Below are positions 25,030-33,114 of a DNA stretch of 64,000 bases, piece by piece. The notes under the pieces were generated by a model, which saw only the letters and a program-made list of their open reading frames with translations, was not told where the DNA came from and ran no database searches. The stretch comes from Hyphomicrobiales bacterium (GTDB lineage: Bacteria > Pseudomonadota > Alphaproteobacteria > Rhizobiales > Rhizobiaceae), in the NCBI GenBank assembly GCA_900466475.1, contig UBMI01000004.1:124001-188000 (forward strand), given 5' to 3'. The position numbers were made by a program, and so were the translations under genes. How positions within the stretch are numbered: position 1 is the first letter of the stretch; each line of letters opens with the position of its first letter.

Positions 25030-25962
25030 GTGCCGCGTATGAGCTCGCAAGAACGAAATGCCTTTTTCCGTCAACGCCGCGGCGTGCTTGCAGGGATAGC
25101 CGGCTCTCTTATGCTGCCTCGCCTCGCAAATGCCTTCGATGTCCCCGATGTTCCAAGGCTCGCCAAGCATGACTATGCCAGTGTCCGCCATCACTTCCGC
25201 ACCAAGCTGCTGCAGAAGGGGCCGGCGCCGGATAAATATGAGCCGCTGACGGCACCGGCCGATGCCGACCGGATATTCTACCGCTCCGGCTATGGCGGCG
25301 AGCTGGAGTTGACGGCCTGGGTGTCCAAATACAAGCGCGGGAGCAAGTCGAAGCCCGGCATCCTCTTCCTTCACGGCGGCAATGCCATGGGCATTGGCCA
25401 TTGGCAGCTCATGAAGCCCTACGTGGATGCCGGTTATGTGGTGATGATGCCTTCCATGCGCGGCGAAAACGGCCAGATGGGCAATTTTTCCGGTTTCTAT
25501 GACGAGGTGGACGACGTGCTTGCCGCGACCGAGCGTCTGCGCCATCTGCCTGGCGTCGATCCCGCGCGCCTCTTCATTGCCGGCCACAGCATCGGCGGCA
25601 CGCTGACCATGCTGACGGCGATGAGTACGCATCATTTTCGGGCGGCGGTGCCGATTTCAGGCAATGCGGATGCCTTCCGCTTCTTCAACCGCTATCCCGA
25701 AGACATCCGCTTCGACGATTCCAACGCGCATGAATTCGAGGTACGCACGGCGCTTTGTTATGCGCACAGCTTCAAGTGCCCGGTACGTGTGCTGCACGGA
25801 ACGGAAGAGTCTCATTTCAACGATCGCGCCGATCTTCTCGTTTCGCGTGCCCGTGCGGCCGGTACGCATATCGAAGCAGATACTGTTGACGGCAACCACA
25901 CTTCGGCACTGCCGGCTGAGATCGCGCAGAGCATCGAATTCTTCCATGGTGTGGCGGCCTGA
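25030..25962 (+). CDS. Tat-exported alpha/beta hydrolase
   Basis: 310 residues. The N-terminus has a twin-arginine-like signal (FRQRRGVLAGIAGSLMLPRL, ANA cleavage). The hydrolase core contains ILFLHGGNAMGIG (oxyanion region), the nucleophile elbow AGHSIGG with Ser187, VRVLHGTEES and DGNHTSALP (late His). It resembles dienelactone hydrolase/prolyl oligopeptidase-like S9 proteins. I chose GTG 25030 since GGGG ends 9 nt before it; ATG 25039 three codons later is the alternative. It follows the ligase gene by about 100 bp and is probably independent of it. Substrate unknown. Confidence 0.83.
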   Translation: MPRMSSQERNAFFRQRRGVLAGIAGSLMLPRLANAFDVPDVPRLAKHDYASVRHHFRTKLLQKGPAPDKYEPLTAPADADRIFYRSGYGGELELTAWVSKYKRGSKSKPGILFLHGGNAMGIGHWQLMKPYVDAGYVVMMPSMRGENGQMGNFSGFYDEVDDVLAATERLRHLPGVDPARLFIAGHSIGGTLTMLTAMSTHHFRAAVPISGNADAFRFFNRYPEDIRFDDSNAHEFEVRTALCYAHSFKCPVRVLHGTEESHFNDRADLLVSRARAAGTHIEADTVDGNHTSALPAEIAQSIEFFHGVAA

Positions 25963-26108
25963 CAACTGCCGGATGCTGTCTGGCAGGGACCTGCGTCATC
26001 CGTCTTTTTCGGCGGGTTCCAGCTTCTGGCACCAGCCTCGCGCCAGCCGCGAATGCCATCCTGTGAGCAGATAATGCTGTCTCCGTGATCGCTGATGAGG
26101 GTGGTTTC

Positions 26109-26921
26109 ATGAATTTTCTGCGCCGGGCTTTCCCGTTTGTCGGGCTCGCGGCTGCTGCAACGATGCTCAGCGGCTGCAACATTCTTGTCCCCGATGTCGC
26201 AGCCGATTCGCCTGCGCGCTTCGTGCAGGAGATTTCACCGGTCTTCTACGAGCCGCCGGGCGTCGATCCGCGTCGCGTCGAGCCGCTTCCCGATCAACCG
26301 GTGCCGCATACGCGCGAACTCTACAGGACGCAGTTCAATCAGACCTACGGCCTGCCGGTCAGCAACCCGCTGAACCTCGACATGGGCATGTACGGCCAGG
26401 TCAGGGACGGCGATTTCACGCTGCCGGCGATCCCGGCCACTCGCATCCGTCCGGAATATCTGCGCCAGGAGGTCGAGTACCAGACCAACGAACGCCCCGG
26501 CACGATCGTTGTCGATACCCAGGACCGCTTCCTCTATTTCGTTGAAGGCAATGGCAGGGCCATGCGTTACGGCGTCGGCCTCGGCCGCGAGGGATTTGCC
26601 TGGAAGGGCCGTGGCGTCATCCAGTGGAAGCAGAAGTGGCCGCGCTGGACGCCGCCGGTCGAAATGGTCTCCCGCCAGCCGGAGGTTCGCCCCTTCTCGG
26701 CGGAAAATGGCGGCATGAATCCGGGCCTTGCAAATCCGCTCGGCGCCCGCGCCATGTATATTTTCAAGGATGGCCAGGACACGCTCTATCGCATTCACGG
26801 CACGCCGGACTGGCAATCCGTCGGCAAGGCGGTTTCCTCCGGCTGCGTACGCATGCTCAACCAGGATGTGGTGGATCTCTACGACCGCGTGTCGGCCAAG
26901 TCAGAGATCGTGGTGATGTAG
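26109..26921 (+). CDS. L,D-transpeptidase lipoprotein (YkuD domain)
   Basis: Forms 3-3 peptidoglycan cross-links or attaches proteins to peptidoglycan in the periplasm. 270 residues. The signal peptide ends in the lipobox MLSGC, Cys23 becoming the lipidated residue. The YkuD domain starts near GTIVVDTQDRFLYFV and ends with the catalytic motif HGTPDWQSVGKAVSSGCVRM, carrying the histidine and nucleophile cysteine of the HGx14SGC(I/V)R signature. It is followed 176 bp later by a paralogue with a Tat rather than Sec lipoprotein signal. Rhizobiales rely heavily on L,D-transpeptidases for polar growth, so several paralogues are expected. Confidence 0.93.
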   Translation: MNFLRRAFPFVGLAAAATMLSGCNILVPDVAADSPARFVQEISPVFYEPPGVDPRRVEPLPDQPVPHTRELYRTQFNQTYGLPVSNPLNLDMGMYGQVRDGDFTLPAIPATRIRPEYLRQEVEYQTNERPGTIVVDTQDRFLYFVEGNGRAMRYGVGLGREGFAWKGRGVIQWKQKWPRWTPPVEMVSRQPEVRPFSAENGGMNPGLANPLGARAMYIFKDGQDTLYRIHGTPDWQSVGKAVSSGCVRMLNQDVVDLYDRVSAKSEIVVM

Positions 26922-27097
26922 GGCTGCAACAGGGCAGGCGAGATCGTCTGCCCGAAGCCGGACACGTCTGCGTGATGCTATGGTTTATTTAGTATAAGCC
27001 GATAGATTTTTTCCTTGTCGATTTCGGCATTGGACGAATCAGGGGTGAGCTGCGTTTATGGCAAGCCCCGCATCACGAAGGAAATCAGTCCCGCGTC

Positions 27098-27823
27098 ATG
27101 AGCCTCGATAACCCCATCTCCCGTCGTAGCTTTCTTTCCTTTTCGGCTTTGACAGCGGCTTCCGCGCTGGCAGGCTGTGCCTCCACTTCGAATACGGTCG
27201 AAAATGGCGGCATGTCGATCAGCTACCGTTCGCCCTTCCGCGCGTTCCAGACGACGAGCGTACCCAGCGAAGCAGAACTTGCCGTCATGTACGGCCCAAT
27301 CGAAGACGGCGGTTTCCTCATCCCCGCCGTTCCCTACCAGCAGATCGACCCGCGCTACTATCGCCAGCAGGTCGTGGATCCGACCGGCCAGCCGCCGGGC
27401 ACGATCGTCGTCGATACGCCCTCGCGCTTCCTTTATCTCGTCCAGCCCGGTGGCATGGCGATGCGTTACGGCGTCGGTATCGGCCGCGAAGGTTTCGCCT
27501 GGTCGGGCAATGGCGTCATCCAGTGGAAGCAGAAATGGCCGCGCTGGAAGCCGCCGAACGAGATGGTCGCCCGCCAGCCGGAGCTCGCGAAATACTCGAT
27601 CGAGCGTGGCGGCATGGAGCCAGGCCTCTTGAATCCGCTCGGTGCGCGCGCGCTCTACATCTTCTCGAACAACGAAGATACGCTCTACCGCCTGCACGGC
27701 AACCCGGAATGGCGCTCCATCGGCAAGGCCGTCTCGTCGGGCTGCGTGCGCCTGCTCAACCAGGACATCATCGACCTCTACGATCGCGTTCCCAACAAAA
27801 CCCCGATCGTTGTTTGGCAGTAA
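27098..27823 (+). CDS. L,D-transpeptidase lipoprotein with Tat signal
   Basis: A 241-residue paralogue of the preceding gene. The shared central region is nearly identical in stretches such as GVIQWKQKWPRW, RYGVG(L/I)GREGFAW and SSGCVR. The catalytic motif is HGNPEWRSIGKAVSSGCVRL. The N-terminus ISRRSFLSFSALTAASALAG-C27 combines a twin-arginine motif with a lipobox, unlike the Sec-type signal of its neighbour. A strong terminator and a small palindromic repeat follow the stop. A local duplication with a change of export route is the simplest reading. Division of labour between the two is unknown. Confidence 0.93.
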   Translation: MSLDNPISRRSFLSFSALTAASALAGCASTSNTVENGGMSISYRSPFRAFQTTSVPSEAELAVMYGPIEDGGFLIPAVPYQQIDPRYYRQQVVDPTGQPPGTIVVDTPSRFLYLVQPGGMAMRYGVGIGREGFAWSGNGVIQWKQKWPRWKPPNEMVARQPELAKYSIERGGMEPGLLNPLGARALYIFSNNEDTLYRLHGNPEWRSIGKAVSSGCVRLLNQDIIDLYDRVPNKTPIVVWQ

Positions 27824-27845
27824 GCTGCGGTCGGGCGTAGCCCGA

Positions 27846-27884
27846 GCAATCGATCCAGTGAATCGATTGCAGCAGCGAACGCCC
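27846..27884. repeat. small palindromic repeat, copy 1
   Basis: GCAATCGAT-CCAGTGA-ATCGATTGC with 9-base arms, then AGCAGCGAACGCCC. A second copy occurs at 55772-55810 with a compensating base change in the stem. It lies 22 bp after a stop codon. Confidence 0.75.
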
Positions 27885-27929
27885 GAAGCGTAAGCGCAGG
27901 GCTGGAAGGGTGCCTAACCCCAAAACAAG

Positions 27930-27956
27930 AAACCGCCCAATCGGGCGGTTTTCCTT
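27930..27956 (+). terminator. rho-independent terminator after L,D-transpeptidase genes
   Basis: AAACCGCCC-AATC-GGGCGGTTTT followed by CCTTTT. Nine-pair stem with a T-rich tail; it lies between the transpeptidase gene and the convergent LysR gene. Confidence 0.85.
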
Positions 27957-27974
27957 TTCCATTTCAAAAAATTC

Positions 27975-28937
27975 TCAAGCCGCCTCAGCGCAAATCCCAG
28001 CCTTGCACCCCGAGGCAAGCAGCGCCTTGTCCGCCACCTCGACAAACAACTGCCGAAACCACGACGCCCGCTCGTCGGCCCTGTCCACCCGCCGATACAG
28101 CATCGACACGGGATCGGCGGGCAGCTCGATCGGCGGCATCGAAACCTCGAGATTGTGAAGCTGCGCCATGCAGCGTCCGAGCGATTCCGGCACGATGGCA
28201 ATCGACGGCATGGCTCTGAGCGCCGGCGGCACCGCAGAATAGCGGGGCACCGTCGCCACCACGTTGCGGTTCAAACCCACCTTGTCGAGCGCAGCGTCCA
28301 CCGCCGTCGTCGCACTGCCAACGAAGGAGATGGCGATATGCGGTGCGGCGACGAAATCCTCGACGCTGATCGGCGGCTTCAGTTTCAATTGCTGCGGGTC
28401 ATAAATGGCGATCGAACACTGTTCGAACAGTGGCATGCGGATATGCCAGGAGGCGGGTTCGCCATGCACGGAAATGCTGAATTCGTAAGCGCCGTCATCA
28501 AGCATCTGCGCCGCATCGCGTTTGTCGGCTGCCACGCCCACGAGCCGCGCGCCCGGCGCAAGCTGACGCAGCCGCGCAACCAGCGGGCCGAAGAAGGCGG
28601 TTTCCAGATTGTCACACATGCCGACGCGGAATTCGCCCTGCCAGGTCGATGGGTCGAAACCCTTGGGCGGGCGGATCGCCCGTTCGATGCCGGAAAGAGC
28701 ATCCTCGATTGCTGGGGCGATCGCCAGCGCCCGCGCTGTCGGCTGCAGGCCGCGGCCGACGCGTATGAAGAGCTCGTCGTCCAGCGCCTCGCGCAATCGC
28801 TTGAGCGCGGCGGAAAGTCCGGGCTGGCCGAGCAACAGCCTTTCAGCTGCACGGCTGACATTGCGCTCCTGCATCAGCACTGAAAAGGCAAGCAGAAGGT
28901 TCAGATCAATTTTGCGAAGGACGGCATCATTCATCAT
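27975..28937 (-). CDS. LysR-family regulator
   Basis: 320 residues. The N-terminal winged helix reads NLLLAFSVLMQERNVSRAAE, then LGQPGLSAALKRLREALDDE, a NodD/LinR-like arrangement. The effector domain contains FRVGMCDNLETAFFGPLVAR and PHIAISFVGSATTAVDAAL. It is divergent from an MFS exporter gene; a CTAT-N9-ATAG site in the 123-bp gap fits LysR control of the pair. The C-terminus ends KALLASGCKAGICAEAA, with two cysteines of unknown meaning. The inducer is unknown. Confidence 0.9.
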   Translation of the reverse strand: MMNDAVLRKIDLNLLLAFSVLMQERNVSRAAERLLLGQPGLSAALKRLREALDDELFIRVGRGLQPTARALAIAPAIEDALSGIERAIRPPKGFDPSTWQGEFRVGMCDNLETAFFGPLVARLRQLAPGARLVGVAADKRDAAQMLDDGAYEFSISVHGEPASWHIRMPLFEQCSIAIYDPQQLKLKPPISVEDFVAAPHIAISFVGSATTAVDAALDKVGLNRNVVATVPRYSAVPPALRAMPSIAIVPESLGRCMAQLHNLEVSMPPIELPADPVSMLYRRVDRADERASWFRQLFVEVADKALLASGCKAGICAEAA

Positions 28938-28961
28938 TATGAGTAATACCTGACATGGCTA

Positions 28962-28978
28962 CTATCAATTTGCAATAG
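28962..28978. promoter_or_regulatory. candidate LysR box
   Basis: CTAT-N9-ATAG, satisfying the LysR T-N11-A dyad, 24 bp upstream of the LysR start and 82 bp before the divergent MFS gene. Confidence 0.5.
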
Positions 28979-29060
28979 GGTTTGAAGCTGTACATTTTCT
29001 CGTTCCCTGCCGCCCGCCAGCCTCCCGGCGACGGCGGCAGCAAAGAAGGAACCGAGATCG

Positions 29061-30461
29061 ATGACCAATTCCCCATCTCCACGCGGAGCCGGCCTGGCGT
29101 TGCTGCTGCTCTGCGCTGCGAATTTCCTTGATGCCATGGATGTTTCCACCATCGGGGTCGCCCTGCCTGCCATCCAGACCGAACTTGGTATGCCGCCAAC
29201 CTCGCTTCAATGGGCCGTCAGCGCCTATGTGCTGGGTTACGGCGGGTTTCTGCTGCTCGGCGGCCGTGTCGCCGACCTCTTCGGCCACCGCCGCGTCTTC
29301 CTCTGGTCGCTCGGCATCTTTGCGGCCGCCAGCATTGCCGGCGGTTTCGTCGATAGCGGCCCGACGCTGATCGCTGCCCGCCTGGTAAAAGGCATCGCCG
29401 CAGCCTTCACCGCTCCCGCGGCCCTTGCCCTGCTGCTCTCCGTCTTCGGCGAGGGCGAGAAGCGGGCAAAGGCGCTTGGCGTCTTTGCCTCGACGGGCGC
29501 CACCGGCTTTGTGCTCGGTATGGTGCTCGGCGGTGCCGCTACCCTCGTGAGCTGGCGGGCAACGCTCGTCATGGGCGCTCCGGTCGCAATCCTCACGCTG
29601 GCAATCGCTCCCTTTGTCCTGCCTCCGGATGCGCGGCGCGGCGAGGGACGCAAGCATTTCGACTGGGCGGGCGCCTTGACGATCACCCCGGGCCTGCTGC
29701 TCTTCGTCTTCGGCATTACCAACGCTGCCGCAGCCGGCTGGAATGACTTCTTCACCTGGGGCTCGCTCGTTGCTTCCGTGGTGCTGATCGCACTCTTCCT
29801 GATCGTCGAATCGCGCCATGCCGATCCCATGGTGCCGCTGCATATCTTCCGCCGGGCAAAGCTCAGCCATGCCAATGCCATCGCCGCTTTGTTCCAGGGC
29901 GCCTATGTCGGCTTCCAGTTCATCGCCACGCTCTACTATCAGGATGTGATCGGCTGGTCGGCCTTTGCCACCGGCTTCTGCTTCGCCTTCGGCGGTGTCT
30001 GCGTGATGTTCCTTGCACCGCGTTTTGCCACTGTCGCGCAGAACCGCGGCACGACGGGCCTGATGGCGGTTGGCGTCGGGCTGCAGGCGACGAGCTATAT
30101 CCTCTGGGTTGCTCTGGTCGGCCACATCGATCCGATCATCCTGGTTGCCTTGAACCAGATCCCGCTGGGCGTCGGCTATGCCATGACCTATCCGGCAATC
30201 CAGGTTGCAGCACTGTCTGACGTCGAGGAAGACAAGTCCGGCCTTGCCTCCGGCCTGCTCTTCGCTTCCTTCCAGATCGGCGGCGGCATTGTGCTTGCGG
30301 CCGCTTCCGCCATCTTCGCCGCAGCCCCGCACTTCGGCTGGGATCCCTATGTCGGCGGCATCGTCTTCGTGGCGCTGCTGGCGATCCTGATCACCCTGCT
30401 TGCTGCTGTCGGTCCGAAGAGCGCCACGCTTCGCCCGCAGGCCTATCAGGCAGCGGAATAA
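29061..30461 (+). CDS. MFS drug exporter, DHA2 (14-helix) type
   Basis: 466 residues with roughly 13-14 helices. The DHA2 start MDVSTIGVALPAIQTELGM is followed by the helix 2-3 loop GGRVADLFGHRRVFLWSL, the conserved G-x-x-x-D-x-x-G-R/H-R motif A. Motif C-like glycine-rich segments follow (GATGFVLGMVLGGAATL). DHA2 members export drugs, dyes or antibiotics by proton antiport. It is divergent from a LysR gene and probably controlled by it. It converges on ohrR with 61 bp between. Substrate unknown. Confidence 0.9.
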   Translation: MTNSPSPRGAGLALLLLCAANFLDAMDVSTIGVALPAIQTELGMPPTSLQWAVSAYVLGYGGFLLLGGRVADLFGHRRVFLWSLGIFAAASIAGGFVDSGPTLIAARLVKGIAAAFTAPAALALLLSVFGEGEKRAKALGVFASTGATGFVLGMVLGGAATLVSWRATLVMGAPVAILTLAIAPFVLPPDARRGEGRKHFDWAGALTITPGLLLFVFGITNAAAAGWNDFFTWGSLVASVVLIALFLIVESRHADPMVPLHIFRRAKLSHANAIAALFQGAYVGFQFIATLYYQDVIGWSAFATGFCFAFGGVCVMFLAPRFATVAQNRGTTGLMAVGVGLQATSYILWVALVGHIDPIILVALNQIPLGVGYAMTYPAIQVAALSDVEEDKSGLASGLLFASFQIGGGIVLAAASAIFAAAPHFGWDPYVGGIVFVALLAILITLLAAVGPKSATLRPQAYQAAE

Positions 30462-30522
30462 TGCAAATTGCCCGCGCCGGGGTGGCGCGGGCATCGTCTT
30501 TCAGGCCGTGCTTGGCCTCGGC

Positions 30523-30999
30523 CTATATGCTTGCGTTGAGATTTCCGCGCAGCCGGGTCAGCATGTCGCGCATGACCGCCATTTCCTCCAGCGTGCAGCC
30601 GATCGCCTCGCCGATCGACGACATGATCGTATTGACCTCGCCCCTCATCGACTGACCTTTCGGCGTCAGCGACACGATGACCTGCCGCTCGTCGCGGGAA
30701 TCACGGGTGCGCTTGATAAGGCCGTTCTGTTCCAGCCGCTTGAGGAGAGGGGAGAGCGTGCCGGAATCGAGATCGAGCTGCTCGCCGATCGTCTTGACCG
30801 GCAGTTCGGCTTTTTCCCATAGAACCAGCATGACGAGATATTGCGGATAGGTCAGGCCCACCTTGTCGAGTATGGGCTTGTAGGCGCGGGTAAAGGCATG
30901 CGCCGTCGCGTAAACCGCGAAACAGAGCTGCTTCTCCAGCCGCTTTTCCTCTTCCGGTATTTCCATCACTTTCGCCGTTCTCGCTTTCATCGCTGTCAT
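30523..30999 (-). CDS. ohrR: organic hydroperoxide-sensing MarR repressor
   Basis: 158 residues. The segment LEKQLCFAVYATAHAFTRAYKPIL holds the peroxide-sensing cysteine (Cys26) of OhrR, which oxidation turns off. The winged helix is YPQYLVMLVLWEKAELPVK, then LDSGTLSPLLKRLEQNGLI. No second cysteine is present, so it is the one-Cys type that relies on a small thiol. Divergent from ohr with an OhrR box over the ohr -10, so it should repress ohr and itself. Start choice among ATG 30999, 30990 and 30966 is uncertain; the longest is given. Confidence 0.93.
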   Translation of the reverse strand: MTAMKARTAKVMEIPEEEKRLEKQLCFAVYATAHAFTRAYKPILDKVGLTYPQYLVMLVLWEKAELPVKTIGEQLDLDSGTLSPLLKRLEQNGLIKRTRDSRDERQVIVSLTPKGQSMRGEVNTIMSSIGEAIGCTLEEMAVMRDMLTRLRGNLNASI

Positions 31000-31041
31000 C
31001 CTCAGAGGTCCATTGTCCTCTTTTCAAATTCCGAATGCAAT

Positions 31042-31072
31042 TTGCAAAATTCACTTGCGTACAATTTAATTG
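31042..31072 (+). promoter_or_regulatory. ohr promoter with OhrR box
   Basis: TTGCAA at 31042-31047, 17 bp, TTTAAT at 31065-31070. The OhrR-type site TACAATTTAATTG (31060-31072, dyad CAATT-T-AATTG) overlaps the -10, so OhrR binding would block RNA polymerase. Confidence 0.7.
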
Positions 31073-31125
31073 GGCGTTATTAAAAACTCAACCCGAACGA
31101 ACGGGGCTAACCAAAGGAGATTGTC

Positions 31126-31548
31126 ATGCCTATTCTCTACACGACCAAAGCTTCCGCCACCGGTGGCCGCGCAGGCCGCGCCGTTTCCGAAAACGGCGTT
31201 CTCGACGTCACGCTGACCGTGCCGAAGGAACTCGGCGGCGACGGCGCAACAGGCACCAATCCCGAACAGCTCTTTGCGGCCGGTTATTCCGCCTGCTTCC
31301 TCGGTGCCTTGAAATTTGTGGCCGGCAAGGAAAAGGTCAAGATTCCCGAGGAAACCACCGTCTCCGCAACCGTCGGCATCGGCCCGCGTGAAGATGGCGG
31401 CGGCTTCGGCATCGAAGTGGCCCTGACCGTCAACATCCCGGGTGTCGACCGCGAAACTGCCGAAAAGCTCGCAGCTGCGGCCCACATCGTCTGCCCCTAC
31501 AGCCACGCCATGCGCACCTCGACCGAAGTTCCGGTCACGGTTGCCTGA
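31126..31548 (+). CDS. ohr: organic hydroperoxide resistance protein
   Basis: Thiol peroxidase that reduces organic and fatty-acid hydroperoxides. 140 residues, the standard Ohr length. The two catalytic cysteines are present: YSACFLGAL (Cys57) and HIVCPYSHAM (Cys123). N-terminal TTKASATGGRAGRAV supplies the conserved arginine that orients the peroxidatic cysteine. Divergently transcribed from ohrR with the operator between, and followed by a clean terminator. Confidence 0.96.
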   Translation: MPILYTTKASATGGRAGRAVSENGVLDVTLTVPKELGGDGATGTNPEQLFAAGYSACFLGALKFVAGKEKVKIPEETTVSATVGIGPREDGGGFGIEVALTVNIPGVDRETAEKLAAAAHIVCPYSHAMRTSTEVPVTVA

Positions 31549-31569
31549 TTACTTGCTGCACCAGTGAAT

Positions 31570-31600
31570 AAAGGCCGGGCATTGTTCCGGCCTTTTCTTT
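31570..31600 (+). terminator. terminator after ohr
   Basis: AAAGGCCGG-N8-CCGGCCTTTTCTTTT, a nine-pair stem with a T-rich tail, between ohr and the convergent peroxidase gene. Confidence 0.88.
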
Positions 31601-31604
31601 TGGA

Positions 31605-32903
31605 TTAATGCGCCGCCTGCTGTGCTGGCCCGGGCAACTGATCGGCATCGGTCAGGGTGCCGAGGAAAGCGACGATATCGTCGATTTCCGATTCCGTCAG
31701 TGCCGGCGGATCGCCGGGCTTGCGGCCGAAGGGCGGGTCCTGATTGAGATTGCCCCAATAGGCCTCCGGTATATCGTCATATTTGCGGATCGTGCCGTCG
31801 GCGTTCTTCGGATACCAGCGGCCCGGATCGCTGTCGCGTGTGGCATAGAAGGAAACAACGTCGCGCAGCGAGTGGAAATAGCCATTGTGGAAGAAGCTCT
31901 TCTTCAGTGCCACATTGCGTAACGTCGGCGTGCGGAACAGGCCGCAATAATCCGGCCGATCCTTGAAATCGGTACGCTGAGGGCCGCAAAGGCCGAGATC
32001 ATGGTAGTTGGGATCGGCATTGGCCGGGATTGCCATGTTGCGCGGTACCGCGAGACCGAGGAAGCCGAAGTCGGAAAATTGCGGCGGCTCCCCGTCGTTG
32101 GCGGGCTCGCTCAGATGGCAGCTCGAACAGTTTCCCTTGGCCGGGTCTTCGAAGACTTCGCGCCCGTGAAGCTCCTGTGCCGTCAGGGTGCCCTTGCCGG
32201 CAAGAAAGGCATCATAGCGGCTGGAATAGGGATAGAAGTCTGCGCCGCTCTGCTCGAAAGTGCTGAGCGCCTCGACTGCCCCTTGGAAGGCATCCCGGGC
32301 ATTGCCGAAGACATCCTGGCCGAAAATTTCCTTGAAATCACTGGCATAGGCTGCCTTGCTGAGCGAGGTGACGACCTGGTTTTCGTCCTTGTTGCCCATT
32401 TCGAAAGGCGAAAGCAGCGGGATCTTCGCCTGATCATAGCCGTGGTCCACACGCCCGTCCCAGGTCAGGCCGCCGGTTGGCCCATTGTCGACGCTCTCGT
32501 CGCCTTCGTCCTCGGAATCGTTGAAATGCTCGGTAAAGGAGGGGACCGACTGCAGGTAGCGCAAGGTCGGCACGGCGCGCAGGCCCGGCCGGTCCAGATG
32601 CGCCCCGCCCATTTCGACCGGTGTCGCGGTATCAGGAGCGAAACCATGATGCGGGTCGTGACAGGAGGCGCAGGCCTGCATGCCGGAGGCCGAAAGCGAG
32701 GAATCGAAGAACATCTTGCGGCCGAGTTCCGTCAGCGCCTCGGCGCGGGCATAGGCTTGTGCCCGCGACATCGGGCCGGGGTGCACGCCGCCGGTGACGG
32801 CCGCGCTGCTTTGCCGCAGGGGAATAAGGCTGAAACCAAGCGTGCTGGCCGCCAGACCAAGCGCCAGTCCGGACCGCAGAAGCCAGATAATCTTTGTCGC
32901 CAT
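31605..32903 (-). CDS. di-haem cytochrome c peroxidase, MauG/CcpA family
   Basis: Periplasmic peroxidase that reduces H2O2 with electrons from cytochrome c. 432 residues with a Sec signal (IIWLLRSGLALGLAASTLGF). Two haem c attachment sites: CASCH (Cys78, Cys81, His82) and CSSCH (Cys259, Cys262, His263). The family blocks LGRKMFFDSSLSASGMQAC, FRTPTLRNVALKKSFFHNG and LTESEIDDIVAFLGTL are intact. It has extra loops relative to classical peroxidases, so a MauG-like oxidation role is also possible. It is divergent from a secreted phosphoesterase gene. Confidence 0.92.
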   Translation of the reverse strand: MATKIIWLLRSGLALGLAASTLGFSLIPLRQSSAAVTGGVHPGPMSRAQAYARAEALTELGRKMFFDSSLSASGMQACASCHDPHHGFAPDTATPVEMGGAHLDRPGLRAVPTLRYLQSVPSFTEHFNDSEDEGDESVDNGPTGGLTWDGRVDHGYDQAKIPLLSPFEMGNKDENQVVTSLSKAAYASDFKEIFGQDVFGNARDAFQGAVEALSTFEQSGADFYPYSSRYDAFLAGKGTLTAQELHGREVFEDPAKGNCSSCHLSEPANDGEPPQFSDFGFLGLAVPRNMAIPANADPNYHDLGLCGPQRTDFKDRPDYCGLFRTPTLRNVALKKSFFHNGYFHSLRDVVSFYATRDSDPGRWYPKNADGTIRKYDDIPEAYWGNLNQDPPFGRKPGDPPALTESEIDDIVAFLGTLTDADQLPGPAQQAAH

Positions 32904-33114
32904 GTCAGCGATTCCAACGAGTTAACATAATGCATGCTCATGATCGAACCTGACTGCAACAGATTGATGACGCGCGCGTACCGGCCGCAGCAACAACCCG
33001 CCCGATGTCACAAAGTTGATAGATGGCGGGAATAGCGTCTCGCCTGCGCTGGGTCTTTCCACGTCCGCCCGACGCCCCTCTAGCCACGCCCCCTTAGCCA
33101 TGAGGTATCCCGCC

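Noticed and set aside
26932..26953. Hairpin GGGCAG...CTGCCC after the first L,D-transpeptidase gene
   Set aside because: The stem has an internal wobble, a tiny loop and no T-rich tail, so I did not call it a terminator.
28965..30494. Minus-strand open frame of 509 codons over the DHA2 exporter
   Set aside because: Low-complexity Glu/Asp/Arg/Gly translation antisense to a clear MFS gene.
32904..33114. Possible PhoB box upstream of the secreted phosphoesterase
   Set aside because: The best match (CTGACTGCAACAGATTGA) fits only about half the CTGTCAT repeats and does not keep both halves. Not convincing.
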